In this document: piece by piece, positions 19,383 through 28,339 of the stretch | Layout of the letters: the number at the start of each line of letters is the position of its first letter | Position numbering within the stretch: position 1 is the first letter of the stretch | Assembly: GCF_029027965.1 (NCBI RefSeq) | Contig: NZ_CP119082.1 | Span: 124,001 to 188,000 of the forward strand | Length of the DNA: 64,000 bases | From: Paracoccus sp. S3-43 | GTDB lineage: Bacteria; Pseudomonadota; Alphaproteobacteria; Rhodobacterales; Rhodobacteraceae | Direction: 5' to 3' | Translations under genes and position numbers: made by a program | The notes under the pieces: model-generated | The model's database searches: none | Seen by the model: only the letters and a program-made list of their open reading frames with translations | What the model was told of the DNA's origin: nothing

Positions 19383-20154
19383 GGCGGGGCTTTCCGATAT
19401 AGGCCTCGACCACGCGCGGATCGGCGATGGCTTGGCGCGCCGGGCCCTGGGCGATTTCCTGGCCGTTGTTCAGCACCAGCACCCGGTCGCACAGCGCCGT
19501 CACCACATCCATGTGGTGTTCGATGATCAGCACGGTCAGGCCAAGGGCTTCCTGCGCGTCCAGGATGAAGCGGACCATGTATTCCTTTTCCTCCTGATTC
19601 ATGCCCGCCATCGGCTCGTCCAGGACCAGCAGCTTGGGTTCGGCGCAGAGCGCGCGGGCCAGCTCGACGCGCTTTTGCAGGCCCAGCGGGATCACGTCGA
19701 CATGCTCGTCGCGCGCCGGGGCCAGTTGCAGCAGGTCGATCACCTCCTCGACATGGCGGCGATGCGCAACCTCCTCGCGCCGCGCCCACCAGGGATAGAA
19801 GAAGGACGCCAGCGGGTTCGGCTTCATGAAGATGTGCCGCCCCATCAGGATGTTGTCCAACACGCTCATCCCGTGGAACAGCGCGACGTTCTGGAAGGTC
19901 CGCGCCACGCCCATCCCGGCGATGCGGAACGGCTTCAGCCCGTTGATCTGCCGCCCGTCCAGCGTGATGCGGCCTTCCTGCGGCGGATAGAAGCCGGTGA
20001 TGGCATTGACCAGCGTGGTCTTGCCCGACCCGTTCGGCCCGACCAGCCCGAAGATCTCGCCCCGCCGCACCGCGACCGAGACGTTCTTCAGCGCGACCAC
20101 GCCGCCGAAGCGGCGGACGATGGTGTCGCAGACAAGCATGTGATCGCCGCTCAT
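19372..20154 (-). CDS. LivG-type ABC transporter ATPase
   Basis: A 260-residue ATPase with Walker A GPNGSGKTT, a LivG-type long insert (GMSVLDNILMGRHIFM), and Walker B LLVLDEPMAGMNQEE. In place of a standard LSGG signature it has PLGLQKRVELARAL, a degenerate form found in this family. It heads the seven-gene transporter-ligase operon. Start choice is between ATG 20154 (MSGDH) and ATG 20139 (MLVCD); neither has its own ribosome site. ATG 20154 overlaps the stop of a ten-codon leader frame with a strong ribosome site, so translation may be coupled to it. Confidence 0.88.
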   Translation of the reverse strand: MSGDHMLVCDTIVRRFGGVVALKNVSVAVRRGEIFGLVGPNGSGKTTLVNAITGFYPPQEGRITLDGRQINGLKPFRIAGMGVARTFQNVALFHGMSVLDNILMGRHIFMKPNPLASFFYPWWARREEVAHRRHVEEVIDLLQLAPARDEHVDVIPLGLQKRVELARALCAEPKLLVLDEPMAGMNQEEKEYMVRFILDAQEALGLTVLIIEHHMDVVTALCDRVLVLNNGQEIAQGPARQAIADPRVVEAYIGKPRHAA

Positions 20155-20183
20155 GCGGGCAGGCGCCCGTTCAGTCCGCGCAT
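20151..20183 (-). CDS. Ten-codon leader frame coupled to the LivG-type gene
   Basis: ATG at 20183 opens MRGLNGRLPA and stops with TGA at 20151-20153, overlapping the LivG-type ATG as ATGA. It has a GGGAGG ribosome site (20191-20196) seven bases upstream, while the LivG-type start has none. It may simply load ribosomes onto the operon by coupling. No run of regulatory codons is present, so classical attenuation is unlikely. Confidence 0.4.
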   Translation of the reverse strand: MRGLNGRLPA

Positions 20184-20258
20184 AGCCTGTCCTCCCAAAC
20201 AGTCTTGCGGATCGGCTCTCCTCCGACCCCGGATGCGACAAGGCTAGCATTCGATTCG

Positions 20259-20278
20259 CTTTTCGGTAAACCGAAAAG
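20259..20278. promoter_or_regulatory. Palindromic LysR-type operator
   Basis: Arms CTTTTCGGT (20259-20267) and ACCGAAAAG (20270-20278) form a perfect 9-bp inverted repeat separated by AA. It contains the LysR T-N11-A pattern (TTCGGT...ACCGAA). It ends 29 bp before the divergent LysR gene and about 75-105 bp upstream of the leader and LivG-type starts, the expected place for an autoregulated LysR site that also controls the transporter operon. Confidence 0.7.
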
Positions 20279-20307
20279 AATGGCAAAGTTCTTTCGGGAT
20301 TCCTGAA

Positions 20308-21228
20308 ATGCACCCAAACCTTGTGGATCACCTGCGCGCTTTCTGCGCCATCGCCGATCTGGGCAGCCTCACGGCGGCGGCGCGCGACCTGCGGCGGCCG
20401 ATCTCCTCGGTCAGCTATTCGCTGGCGCAGCTGGAAAGCCAGTGCGGTTTCGCGCTGCTGGGGCGCGGCGCCAGCCGGGCCGAACTGACCGAGCGCGGCC
20501 GCGTCCTGCTGGCCGAGGCGCGCAGCGTCGTCGAACGCGCCCGCAGCTTCACCACCCACGCCGAATCGCTGGAAAAGGGCGAGGAGACGCGCCTGCGGGT
20601 GCTGGTCGACGTGCTGTTTCCGCGCGCGAACCTGAACCGGGCGCTGCGCGCCTTTGCGGCACACCATCCGCACGCGCGGTTCCAGTTCTTCAATTCGTCG
20701 CTGGCGACGCTGTGGGACGATCTGCGCGAAGGCAACATCGACTTTGCCTTGACGCTGGCGGCGGCGATCCCCTCGGACATCTCGGCCCGGCATCTGGGGT
20801 CCGAGACGCTGGGCCCGGTCTGCGCGGCCACGCATCGGCTGGCCGCCCTGCCGCAGCCGCTGGCGATGCGCGCCTTCGACCGGGAACGCCAGATCTATTA
20901 CGTCGGATCCCCGCAGATCGACATGGAGCGCGTGGGGCGGCTGTTTTCCACCGATGTCTGGACGGTCAACGACGTGGAATCCATCAAGTCGATGGTGGTG
21001 GCGGGGCTTGGCTGGTGCTTTTCCGCCAGCCCCACCTTCGCCCCCGAGATCGCGCGAGGCGAGGTCGTGCGCCTGACCTGCGAGGACATGCAGTTCCACC
21101 CGGTCCGCACCGTGGTCGTCGCCTGGCCCACCCATCGCCGCCCCGGCCCGCTGGGCGGGCGGATGGTGCAGGCCCTGGCCGACCAGTTCGCCCAGGGTGC
21201 CGCCGATCTCAGGCCAGAAGCCCGGTAA
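20308..21228 (+). CDS. LysR-family regulator of the transporter-ligase operon
   Basis: A 306-residue LysR protein: the winged helix-turn-helix is at residues about 5-62 (GSLTAAARDLRRPISSVSYS is the recognition part) and a LysR substrate domain fills residues about 90-300. Length is standard. It is divergent from the seven-gene operon, with a perfect palindrome between them, so it likely controls that operon in response to the imported acid or its CoA ester. Beyond its 3' end the DNA is decayed. Confidence 0.87.
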   Translation: MHPNLVDHLRAFCAIADLGSLTAAARDLRRPISSVSYSLAQLESQCGFALLGRGASRAELTERGRVLLAEARSVVERARSFTTHAESLEKGEETRLRVLVDVLFPRANLNRALRAFAAHHPHARFQFFNSSLATLWDDLREGNIDFALTLAAAIPSDISARHLGSETLGPVCAATHRLAALPQPLAMRAFDRERQIYYVGSPQIDMERVGRLFSTDVWTVNDVESIKSMVVAGLGWCFSASPTFAPEIARGEVVRLTCEDMQFHPVRTVVVAWPTHRRPGPLGGRMVQALADQFAQGAADLRPEAR

Positions 21229-21259
21229 AGCGCAGCATCGCCTTGAGGCTGTCGATGGG

Positions 21260-22110
21260 CTAGGACGGCCGGAATAGGCTGGGCGACCAGCAATGCCCGT
21301 CGACCCGCGCGTTCCAATAGGAACCGGCATCGTTCACGACCCGCCCCACCAGCGTATTGGCGACCAGATGGCTGCCAAGCGCGTCCAGAGGGTTGCCGCC
21401 GACCAGTTCGGCTTCGCGCAGGACATAGAACCACAGGGCGGTGGCCGCATTCAGGGGGGCGGTCAGGAAATCCCGCCCCCTCGGCCACCTGCTGCGGGGT
21501 CAGGACCGGGATCGAGGGTAAAGTCCGGTGGCGTTGATGGCTTGGATCAGCCCGGTATCCGCGCCGCAGGTTGCGCATCGCCAGGCGCTTCACCGCTGGG
21601 GCGCCGGGCTGGTTGATCATGTCGTCCAGCGGCGGGGCCAGATGCGTGTCGATCCCGTCGGCCGAGCGCATCCTGCCGCTGCCGGTGAATGCGAACAGCT
21701 GCGTGAAGCTGGCAGAGCAGGATCTGCGCCGATCCGGCCGCCGCCGTGCCGAAGAAGTGGTTGTGGTCGTAACCGCCGCGCACCATCGAATGCCCGAAGC
21801 GGAAGCCCGCGGCCGAGAATTCCAGCGGCATTGGCATCCGGGAAGGATCGGCGGGCGAGTTGGCGGCCAAGAATTCCGTGTCCAACGGCGCGCCGGTCGC
21901 CAGAACCTCGTCCACGACATCGTTCGCGCAGATCGCGGGCAGGAGGAACCGGCGCACGGACGAATGGGGCGGCTCACTGGAACCGGATACGCTTTCCGCT
22001 GCGCGCCCATCTGTTTCAGGGAATGCGCAGCACCGGCGATCCGGTGCCATAGCGGTGCGACGATGGTTGATGTCCTGTTGCCTCGGCAGGGAGCCGTGCT
22101 TCTGAAGGGT
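21260..22110 (-). pseudogene. Frameshifted, 5'-truncated haem peroxidase (animal-peroxidase superfamily)
   Basis: Pieces of one family appear in order across three minus-strand frames. First RFLLPAICANDVVDEVL, then MPLEFSAAGFRFGHSMVRGG with the proximal-histidine RxGHxxV motif; after a shift FTQLFAFTGSGRM and LAMRNLRRGYR; then VLTPQQVAEGAG; after another shift ALWFYVLREAELVGG and SHLVANTLVGRVVNDAGSYW, ending at TAG 21260-21262. The order and motifs fit bacterial members of the animal haem peroxidase family, which have roughly 500 or more residues. The N-terminal third (distal histidine region) is missing and at least two frameshifts are present, so it is not functional. The 5' limit is approximate. 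Confidence 0.72.
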
Positions 22111-22189
22111 CGTCAGACGCTGATCCGGCTTGATCGGGGGGCTTTGTCGCCTAGGCCCCGATGCCGGGCTGGGTGGACCCCAAATCCCG

Positions 22190-22800
22190 GGACCACGGCC
22201 CACCCGCTTGCAATGACCGTGCGTTCTGTCCTTGATCTCGGCCGCGTCATCGCCATGCACAAGCATCGCAACGACGAGATCATCTCGTGGGTGCCCGAAG
22301 GCGTGATGCGCCACGACGACCGGCTGCACGGCAGGCTGCCGTTCGACCGGGACCATCTGCATGGTGATGAACGCCGGATCCGGTCTTTCGCATTCCGAAC
22401 AGACGCTGTCCACCGATCCCAGGCGCGACATGCTTCAGATCATGCTGCGTCCCCGGCCGGCCGACCTGCACCCCGACGTTCAGCACGGTCCGGTCGCCCC
22501 GGCACCGCGCAACGTCTGGCGCCATCTGGTCGGATCCAAGGCAGGGGACGCCCCGTTCTTCGTGCGCAACGATGTGGATCTGTTCGACAACCGCCTTGAC
22601 GCGGGCGCTCCGGCGGATTCCCCGGCCGGCAGGGACGCCACCTGTGGTTCGACGTCTTCCAGGGCGCGCCTGCGGCCGGGGGACAGGCCTTTGCCCAAGG
22701 GCCGAACACGGGCTTTGGCGCGGCAACGAGTCCCGTTACGCGGTGGCATTCCTTGTCGACCGCGACGCGCCGGTCGTCCGAAAGGGCACGGTGGGCGACC
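22190..22800 (+). pseudogene. Frameshifted pirin-family cupin
   Basis: Plus-strand pieces of a pirin occur in three frames: RVIAMHKHRNDEIISWVPEG with the HxH metal ligands; after a shift VMNAGSGLSHSEQT with the second ligand pair (HSE), continuing to LQIMLRPRPADLHPDVQHG; then GRHLWFDVFQG; then ESRYAVAFLVDRDAP. All four metal ligands survive but the frame is broken several times. It is divergent from the peroxidase remnant. Limits are approximate, and 22800-22912 holds no recognisable gene. Confidence 0.68.
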
Positions 22801-22912
22801 GCCACAGGATCCCGCCCGCCCTGGTGTTCCGGGCCTGGCAGAGGTGGAACCACTGGCGGGGCCTTTGGTATGGAGGTCTGACGGGCCGGGTGGACCGGGA
22901 CGGGGCGGCGGA

Positions 22913-23833
22913 TCATCCCGCAGACGGGGACTGACCAGGCGCATCGCCCATCACCTGGGTGCAGAATTGCAGAAAGGCGGTCGCGGTGGCGGTCGGGGGC
23001 AGCCCTGCCGCGCGGGCCAGGGCGATGCGGCTGGGGGGCAAGCCGCCGGTCAGCGCCAGCCGTGCCACGCGCCCGCCGTCATAGGCCAGGTCATGCGGCA
23101 GATCGGTCGCCAGCAGGCCCACGCCCAGGCCGTTGGCGACCATGGCGCGCAGCATCTCGACGGAGGCGGTCTCGGCGGCGATGCGCGGCGTCACCCCGCA
23201 GATCTGGAACAGCGACAGGAAATAGCCCCGGCTGTGGGGCAGGTTGATCAGCACCACCGGATCGGCGGCGAGGTCCACCAGCGACACGGCCCCGGCCCCG
23301 GCCAGCCGGTGATCGGGCGGCACCAGGGCATGGGGCGGCACGGCATGCAGCGGGGTCAGCGCCAGGTCGGCCGGAAACCCCGTGTCATAGACCAGGGCCA
23401 GGTCGATGCGGCCCCGGCGCAGCCCCTGTTCCAGGTCCGAGAGGTCGCCTTCGACCAGCGTGATCCGCGCGCCGGGATGCCGGTCGGTGAACCCCCGGAT
23501 CAGGCGCGGCGCGTGGCGCGGCCCCAGCGTGGAATAGACGCCCAGCACCAACTCGCCCTCCGGCCCCGTGGCCGGCGCCAGAACCGCGCGGGCCTGGGCC
23601 ACCAGACCTTCAAGCGCCGCCAGCTTCTGCCGCCCGAAGGGGGTGGGCTGCATCCCCTGCCCCGGCAGGCGCAGGAACAGCGGCTGGCCGAAATGCGCCT
23701 CGATCTGCGCCACCGCATGCGAGACCGAAGGCTGCGAGACATTCACCGCCCGCGCGGCGGCGGCGGTCGATCCGGTTTCCGCCACGGCCAGCAGATAGGT
23801 GATGGGCCGAAGGCCGATGGATATAGGCTTCAT
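22913..23833 (-). CDS. LysR-family regulator next to CoA-transferase genes
   Basis: A 306-residue LysR protein with helix-turn-helix at residues about 8-65 (TAAAARAVNVSQPSVSHAVAQIE) and a C-terminal substrate domain. ATG at 23833 has an AAAGGCG ribosome site. It is divergent from the CaiB-type CoA-transferase and acyl-CoA dehydrogenase with 81 bp between, the usual layout for a LysR controlling its neighbour. Its 3' end borders the pirin/peroxidase remnants. Confidence 0.85.
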   Translation of the reverse strand: MKPISIGLRPITYLLAVAETGSTAAAARAVNVSQPSVSHAVAQIEAHFGQPLFLRLPGQGMQPTPFGRQKLAALEGLVAQARAVLAPATGPEGELVLGVYSTLGPRHAPRLIRGFTDRHPGARITLVEGDLSDLEQGLRRGRIDLALVYDTGFPADLALTPLHAVPPHALVPPDHRLAGAGAVSLVDLAADPVVLINLPHSRGYFLSLFQICGVTPRIAAETASVEMLRAMVANGLGVGLLATDLPHDLAYDGGRVARLALTGGLPPSRIALARAAGLPPTATATAFLQFCTQVMGDAPGQSPSAG

Positions 23834-23888
23834 TGATCGCCTTTATGTGAAACAACTATTTCCAGCTATACCCGAAGATGCGCCATCC

Positions 23889-23912
23889 TGTCCTCGTCAA
23901 TGAATGAGGACA
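23889..23912 (+). promoter_or_regulatory. Hairpin covering the ribosome site of the CoA-transferase gene
   Basis: TGTCCTC (23889-23895) pairs perfectly with GAGGACA (23906-23912) across a 10-nt loop. The right arm contains the GAGGA ribosome site for the ATG at 23915, so the folded mRNA would hide it. Confidence 0.4.
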
Positions 23913-23914
23913 TC

Positions 23915-25063
23915 ATGACGGACGACCGAAAGCCGCTGACCGGCATCAGGGTTCTGGATTTCACGCGGGTTCTGGCCGGACCCTATGCCACGGCGCTGAT
24001 GGCCGATCTGGGCGCCGAGGTCGTCAAGATCGAGGCGCCGGGCGGCGACGAATACCGCCATATCGGGCCCTTCCTGGGTGGCGAAAGCGCGCTGTTCCAG
24101 ACCGCCAATCGCGGCAAGCGTTCCATCGTCCTGGACCTGCGGTCCCCCGGCGATCTGGCGCTGGCGCGCGCCCTGGCCCTGCGCGCCGATGTGGTGGTGG
24201 AAAATTTCCGTCCCGGCGTGATGGCCCGGCTGGGGCTGGATGCGGCGAGCCTGCACGCAGACAACCCCCGGCTTGTCTATGCCTCGGTGTCGGGCTTCGG
24301 GCAAAGCGGGCCCCACGCGGCGCGCCCAGCCTATGACATCATCGTGCAGGCCATGTCCGGGCTGATGGAACTGACCGGGGAACCCGCCGCCGCGCCCACG
24401 ATGGTGGGCGAGGCGATGGCCGATGTGGCGGGCGGGCTGTTCGCCGCCTGGGGGATCATGGTGGCGCTGTTCGACCGCAGCCGCACCGGGCGGGGCCGGG
24501 TTGTCGATCTGGCGCTGTTCGACGCGCTGTTGTCGATGATGCCCTCGGCGGGCGCGCGGGTGCTGGTCTGCGATGCGGATCCGGCGCGCACCGGCAACCG
24601 CCACGCGCTGTCCGCGCCCTTCGGGGTCTATCCGGCGGGGCGGGGGCATTTCGCGGTCGCGGTGCTGAACGACAAGCTGTTTTCGGCCTTTTGCGAGGTG
24701 ATAGGCCAGCCCGCGCTGCGGAACGACCCGCGCATGGCCAGCGACGAAAGCCGCCGCGCGCATGAACCCGTCCTGGCCGAGGCGATTGCGGCCTGGGCCG
24801 GCGGGCTGACGGCGGCTCAGGCGGTGGCGGCGCTGTCGGCGGCGGGGGTGCCCGCGTCGGAACTGGCGTCGGCGCGGGAAGCCTGGCTGTCGGACCAGGC
24901 GCGGGCGCGGGGGCTGGTGTCGCCCGTGACCCATCCTTTGCTGGGATCCGTCAGCCTGCCGGAACAGCCGGTGCATTTTTCCGGCAGTCCGCGCGGGACG
25001 CGCCGGGCGGCGCCGGGCCTGGACGAACATGGCGCCGAAATCCGCGCCGAACTGGGGATGTGA
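23915..25063 (+). CDS. CaiB/BaiF-type (class III) CoA-transferase
   Basis: A 382-residue class III CoA-transferase. The N-terminal GIRVLDFTRVLAGPYATALMADLGAEVVKIE segment is the family signature, and the AYDIIVQAMSGLM segment near residue 140 carries the aspartate expected to form the acyl intermediate. Such enzymes move CoA between carboxylates, often from succinyl-CoA. The ATG at 23915 has TGAGGAC upstream. The stop overlaps the acyl-CoA dehydrogenase start region, so the two form an operon: activate an acid, then dehydrogenate it. The substrate is unknown (short or branched dicarboxylates are common in such pairs). Confidence 0.88.
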   Translation: MTDDRKPLTGIRVLDFTRVLAGPYATALMADLGAEVVKIEAPGGDEYRHIGPFLGGESALFQTANRGKRSIVLDLRSPGDLALARALALRADVVVENFRPGVMARLGLDAASLHADNPRLVYASVSGFGQSGPHAARPAYDIIVQAMSGLMELTGEPAAAPTMVGEAMADVAGGLFAAWGIMVALFDRSRTGRGRVVDLALFDALLSMMPSAGARVLVCDADPARTGNRHALSAPFGVYPAGRGHFAVAVLNDKLFSAFCEVIGQPALRNDPRMASDESRRAHEPVLAEAIAAWAGGLTAAQAVAALSAAGVPASELASAREAWLSDQARARGLVSPVTHPLLGSVSLPEQPVHFSGSPRGTRRAAPGLDEHGAEIRAELGM

Positions 25064-25065
25064 CC

Positions 25066-26199
25066 ATGAGCGACTGGACCGAAGACGAAGCCGCCCTGCT
25101 GGAGCAGATCGGGCGTTTCGCCCAAGGGGTTCTGGCCCCCCGCGCCGCCGAGCTGGACGAAACGGCGACCTTCGCGGTCTGCCATCTGCCCGCCATGACG
25201 GATCTGGGCCTGATGGGCCTGAACCTGCCCGAGGAAGACGGCGGCCTGGGCCTGTCCGGTCCCGCGCTCTATCGCGCGGTGGAACTGATCGCCGGGGCCT
25301 GCGGATCGACCGCTTCGCTGCTGACGGCGCATTACCTGGCCACGGATTCGCTGCATCTGGGGGCGGATGCCGCCTTGCGGGCGCGGTATCTGCCGCGCGC
25401 GGCGGCGGGGATGCTGGGCGCCTTCGCCCTGACCGAACCGCAGGCCGGGTCGAACCCCGCCGACATGCGCACGGCCGCGCGGCGCGATGGCGCCGGATAC
25501 CGGCTGCGCGGGGCGAAATGCTTCATCTCCAACGCGGGGGCCGCCGATTTCATGGTGGTCTATGCCAAGACCGACCCGCAGGCAGGCGCGCGCGGGGTTT
25601 CGGCCTTTGTGGTCGAACCGAAGACAACGGCGGGCATCGCTATCGCCCCGGCCGAACGCACCATGGGCCTGCGCGGCGGCCATGTCTTCGGCGTCACCTT
25701 CGACGATTGCTTCGTCCCGGAAGAAAACCGCATCGGCGCCGAGGGCACCGGTTTCCGCACGGCGATGAAGGTTCTGGACAACGGCCGGATCGAGGTCGCG
25801 GCCCAGGCCACCGGCATCGCCGAGGCGGCGCTGAACGCGGCCATCGCCTATGCCAGGGAACGGCGGGTGGACGGCCATCCCATCGCCGATTTCCAGGGGC
25901 TGCAATGGATGCTGGCGGACAGCGCCAACGACCTTGCCGCCGCCCGCGCCCTGGGGCTGGCGGCGGCACGGCTGCGCGGCACCGGCGCGCGCTATTCCAG
26001 CGAAAGCGCCCATGCCAAGCTGTTCGCGTCCGAGGCTGCCTGGCGCATTGCGGACCGCGCCCTGCAGATCCACGGCGGCTATGGCTATTGCCGCGACTTT
26101 CCGCTGGAACGCTATCTGCGCGACCTGCGGATCTTCCGCATCTATGAAGGCAGTTCCGAGATCCAGCGGACCATCATCGCGCGCGGGCTGCTGGCCTGA
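25066..26199 (+). CDS. Acyl-CoA dehydrogenase
   Basis: A 377-residue FAD flavoprotein of the acyl-CoA dehydrogenase family. It has GAFALTEPQAGSNPADM (substrate and FAD loop, residues about 118-134), the QIHGGYGY motif, and RIYEGSSEIQR near the end, where the glutamate matches the catalytic base of short-chain enzymes. ATG at 25066 is preferred; a GTG at 25060 is also in frame. It forms a two-gene operon with the CoA-transferase and ends 18 bp from the convergent ABC ATPase gene. Confidence 0.9.
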   Translation: MSDWTEDEAALLEQIGRFAQGVLAPRAAELDETATFAVCHLPAMTDLGLMGLNLPEEDGGLGLSGPALYRAVELIAGACGSTASLLTAHYLATDSLHLGADAALRARYLPRAAAGMLGAFALTEPQAGSNPADMRTAARRDGAGYRLRGAKCFISNAGAADFMVVYAKTDPQAGARGVSAFVVEPKTTAGIAIAPAERTMGLRGGHVFGVTFDDCFVPEENRIGAEGTGFRTAMKVLDNGRIEVAAQATGIAEAALNAAIAYARERRVDGHPIADFQGLQWMLADSANDLAAARALGLAAARLRGTGARYSSESAHAKLFASEAAWRIADRALQIHGGYGYCRDFPLERYLRDLRIFRIYEGSSEIQRTIIARGLLA

Positions 26200-26217
26200 C
26201 CGAAGGCGGGCAGCGGG

Positions 26218-26994
26218 TCAGAAGCTGTTGCGTTCGTGATAGGTGCGCAGGAAGGACTGGATGCGCGGATCCTGGGGCTGGTGCAGGATCCGGGCGGGGG
26301 TGTCGGCGGCCACCAGCTCGCCCCGTTCCATGAAGGCCACGCGGTCGGCCACATGGGCGGCAAAGCCCATCTCATGGGTGACGACCACCATGGTCATGCC
26401 TTCGGAGGCCAGTGTCTTCATCACGCTCAGCACCTCCCCCACCAGTTCGGGGTCGAGCGCCGAGGTCGGTTCGTCGAACAGCATCAGGCGCGGCTCCATG
26501 GCGATGGCGCGGGCGATCGCCACGCGCTGCTGCTGGCCGCCCGACAGGCGCGCGGGGTGGTTGTCCATCTTGTCGGCCAGGCCTACCTTGGACAGCGCCT
26601 CGGCGGCACGGGCGCTCGCGTCGGATTTGGCCATGCCGCGCACCCGGATCAGGCCTTCGGCCACGTTTTCGCGCGCGGTCATGTGCGGCCACAGGTTGAA
26701 CTGCTGGAACACCATGCCAATGGTTCGGCGCATTTCGCGCAGCGCGCGACCCGACATCCTGCGGCCCGGCACGTCGTATCCCATCAGGGTGCCGTCGATG
26801 CGGATTTCACCTGAATCGTATTGTTCCAGGAAATTGATGCAGCGCAACAGCGTCGATTTGCCCGAGCCAGACGGTCCGATCAGGCATGTCACCTTGCCCG
26901 GCGGGATCGTCAGATCCACGTCCTTCAGCGCGTGGAACGGCCCGTAATACTTGTTTACCTTCTGGATCTCGACGGCAGAGGCCTGCATCGTCAT
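26218..26994 (-). CDS. Polar amino acid ABC transporter ATPase (HisP/GlnQ type)
   Basis: A 258-residue ATPase. Walker A is [13 protein letters not shown], the signature [14 protein letters not shown], Walker [16 protein letters not shown], and the switch histidine is in [10 protein letters not shown]. Two starts are close: ATG 26994 overlaps the permease stop (ATGA), and ATG 26988 has better ribosome-site spacing. It is last of the SBP-permease-permease-ATPase run placed directly downstream of the hut genes, so histidine or a hut-pathway compound is the likely substrate. Confidence 0.9.
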   Translation of the reverse strand: MTMQASAVEIQKVNKYYGPFHALKDVDLTIPPGKVTCLIGPSGSGKSTLLRCINFLEQYDSGEIRIDGTLMGYDVPGRRMSGRALREMRRTIGMVFQQFNLWPHMTARENVAEGLIRVRGMAKSDASARAAEALSKVGLADKMDNHPARLSGGQQQRVAIARAIAMEPRLMLFDEPTSALDPELVGEVLSVMKTLASEGMTMVVVTHEMGFAAHVADRVAFMERGELVAADTPARILHQPQDPRIQSFLRTYHERNSF

Positions 26995-27647
26995 GTCCTT
27001 TCGATCAGGTGTTTCGTGACGCGCGCCTCGAACCGGCGGCCCAGGCGCGAGATGGCCTCGACCAGACCCCAGAAAAACAGGGCCAGCACCAGGTTCGCCT
27101 CGACAAAGCGGAAGGTTTCGGCCGACATGCGGCTGACCTCGTACATCAGTTCGGGCACGGTGATGATGGAGAGGATCACCGTTTCCTTGGTCAGGATGAT
27201 CGAGAAGTTGACCAGGGCCGGCAGCGCCGATACCATCGACAGCGGCAGCAGGATCCGGCGCACGATGGCGGGTTCCGCCATGCCGATGGCGCGGGCGGCC
27301 TCGATCTGACCGTGGGGGACGGCGCGAAACCCGGCACGGAAGATTTCGGCGAAATAGGGGCTGCCATAGATCGTCAGCCCCAGCAGCCCCGCAGGCAGCG
27401 CATCCAGCCGCAGCCCGATCAGCGGGCCGCCGTAATACAGCACGAAAAGCTGCACCAGGAACGGCGTGCCGCGAATGACCTCGATATAGATTTGGATGAT
27501 CCAGCCCAGCCATCGCGGACCATAGTGGCGCAGCAGCGCAATCAGCAGGCCCAGGGCCATGCCAAAGACCGTGCCCAAGGCCCAGCACAGGATCGTATAG
27601 CCGAAGCCGCGCAGAAAGGCGGGGCCGTATTGGTGCAGGATGTCCAT
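26991..27647 (-). CDS. Polar amino acid ABC transporter permease (HisM type)
   Basis: A 218-residue permease of the His/Glu/Gln family with about five transmembrane segments, the N-terminal [19 protein letters not shown] helix, and the coupling loop [14 protein letters not shown] that docks on the ATPase. ATG 27647 overlaps the preceding permease stop (TGATG); an adjacent in-frame GTG at 27650 is possible. It forms a heterodimer with the HisQ-type permease encoded just upstream. Confidence 0.89.
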   Translation of the reverse strand: MDILHQYGPAFLRGFGYTILCWALGTVFGMALGLLIALLRHYGPRWLGWIIQIYIEVIRGTPFLVQLFVLYYGGPLIGLRLDALPAGLLGLTIYGSPYFAEIFRAGFRAVPHGQIEAARAIGMAEPAIVRRILLPLSMVSALPALVNFSIILTKETVILSIITVPELMYEVSRMSAETFRFVEANLVLALFFWGLVEAISRLGRRFEARVTKHLIERT

Positions 27648-28294
27648 CACACGGCTGTCCTGTGTTCAAGCCAGCGTCCCAGACCCGCAAGGCAGAGATT
27701 GATCAGCAGATAGATGCAGGCCGCCGCCAGATAGACCTCCAGCGGACGAAAGGTGGTCGCGGCCTGCGCCTGGCTGGCGCGGGTGATTTCCAGGATGCCC
27801 ACCACCGATACCAGCGACGACGCCTTGACCAGCAGGATCAGTTCGTTGATCAGCGCGGGCAGGGACATGGTGACGGCCTGCGGCAGGATCACCCGGCCCC
27901 AGACATCCCTGGGCGTCATGCCGATCGCCACGGCGGCTTCGGCCTGACCAGGGGGCAGGGCGTTGATGGCGCCCCGCCAGATTTCCGAGATATAGGCGCT
28001 GGCGCAGATGCCCACGGTAACGATGGCCGCGAACATCGCAGGCACGTCAAGCCCGATCAGCGGCAGTGAGTAATAGAAGACCAGAAGCTGCACCAGCAGC
28101 GGCACACCCCGCAGGAAGCTGACCCAGACCGCGCCGAAGTTGCGCAAGGCGCGCGATGACGACAGCCGCGCGGCGCAGATCAGCGTGCCGACCACCAGCC
28201 CCAGCGCGATGCCTCCGACCGAGATCAGCAGCGTGTATCGCGCGGCCCAGAACAGCGGCACAAGGCTTTCCAGAAAGGCCGGGATCGAGAACAT
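27647..28294 (-). CDS. Polar amino acid ABC transporter permease (HisQ type)
   Basis: A 215-residue permease. The coupling loop is [20 protein letters not shown] and the N-terminal segment [20 protein letters not shown] is typical. ATG 28294 has a GAGGTG ribosome site; the open frame continues upstream but crosses a strong stem-loop and the binding-protein end. It is separated from the binding-protein gene by 77 bp holding that stem-loop. Confidence 0.89.
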   Translation of the reverse strand: MFSIPAFLESLVPLFWAARYTLLISVGGIALGLVVGTLICAARLSSSRALRNFGAVWVSFLRGVPLLVQLLVFYYSLPLIGLDVPAMFAAIVTVGICASAYISEIWRGAINALPPGQAEAAVAIGMTPRDVWGRVILPQAVTMSLPALINELILLVKASSLVSVVGILEITRASQAQAATTFRPLEVYLAAACIYLLINLCLAGLGRWLEHRTAV

Positions 28295-28339
28295 GCGCAC
28301 CTCGGGCTGGATGGGTTCGCGGAAGGGTCGAAGAACGCG

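Noticed and set aside
22800..22912. A separate small gene after the pirin remnant
   Set aside because: The reading frame has no start with ribosome site and no recognised family; it is likely the tail of decayed DNA.
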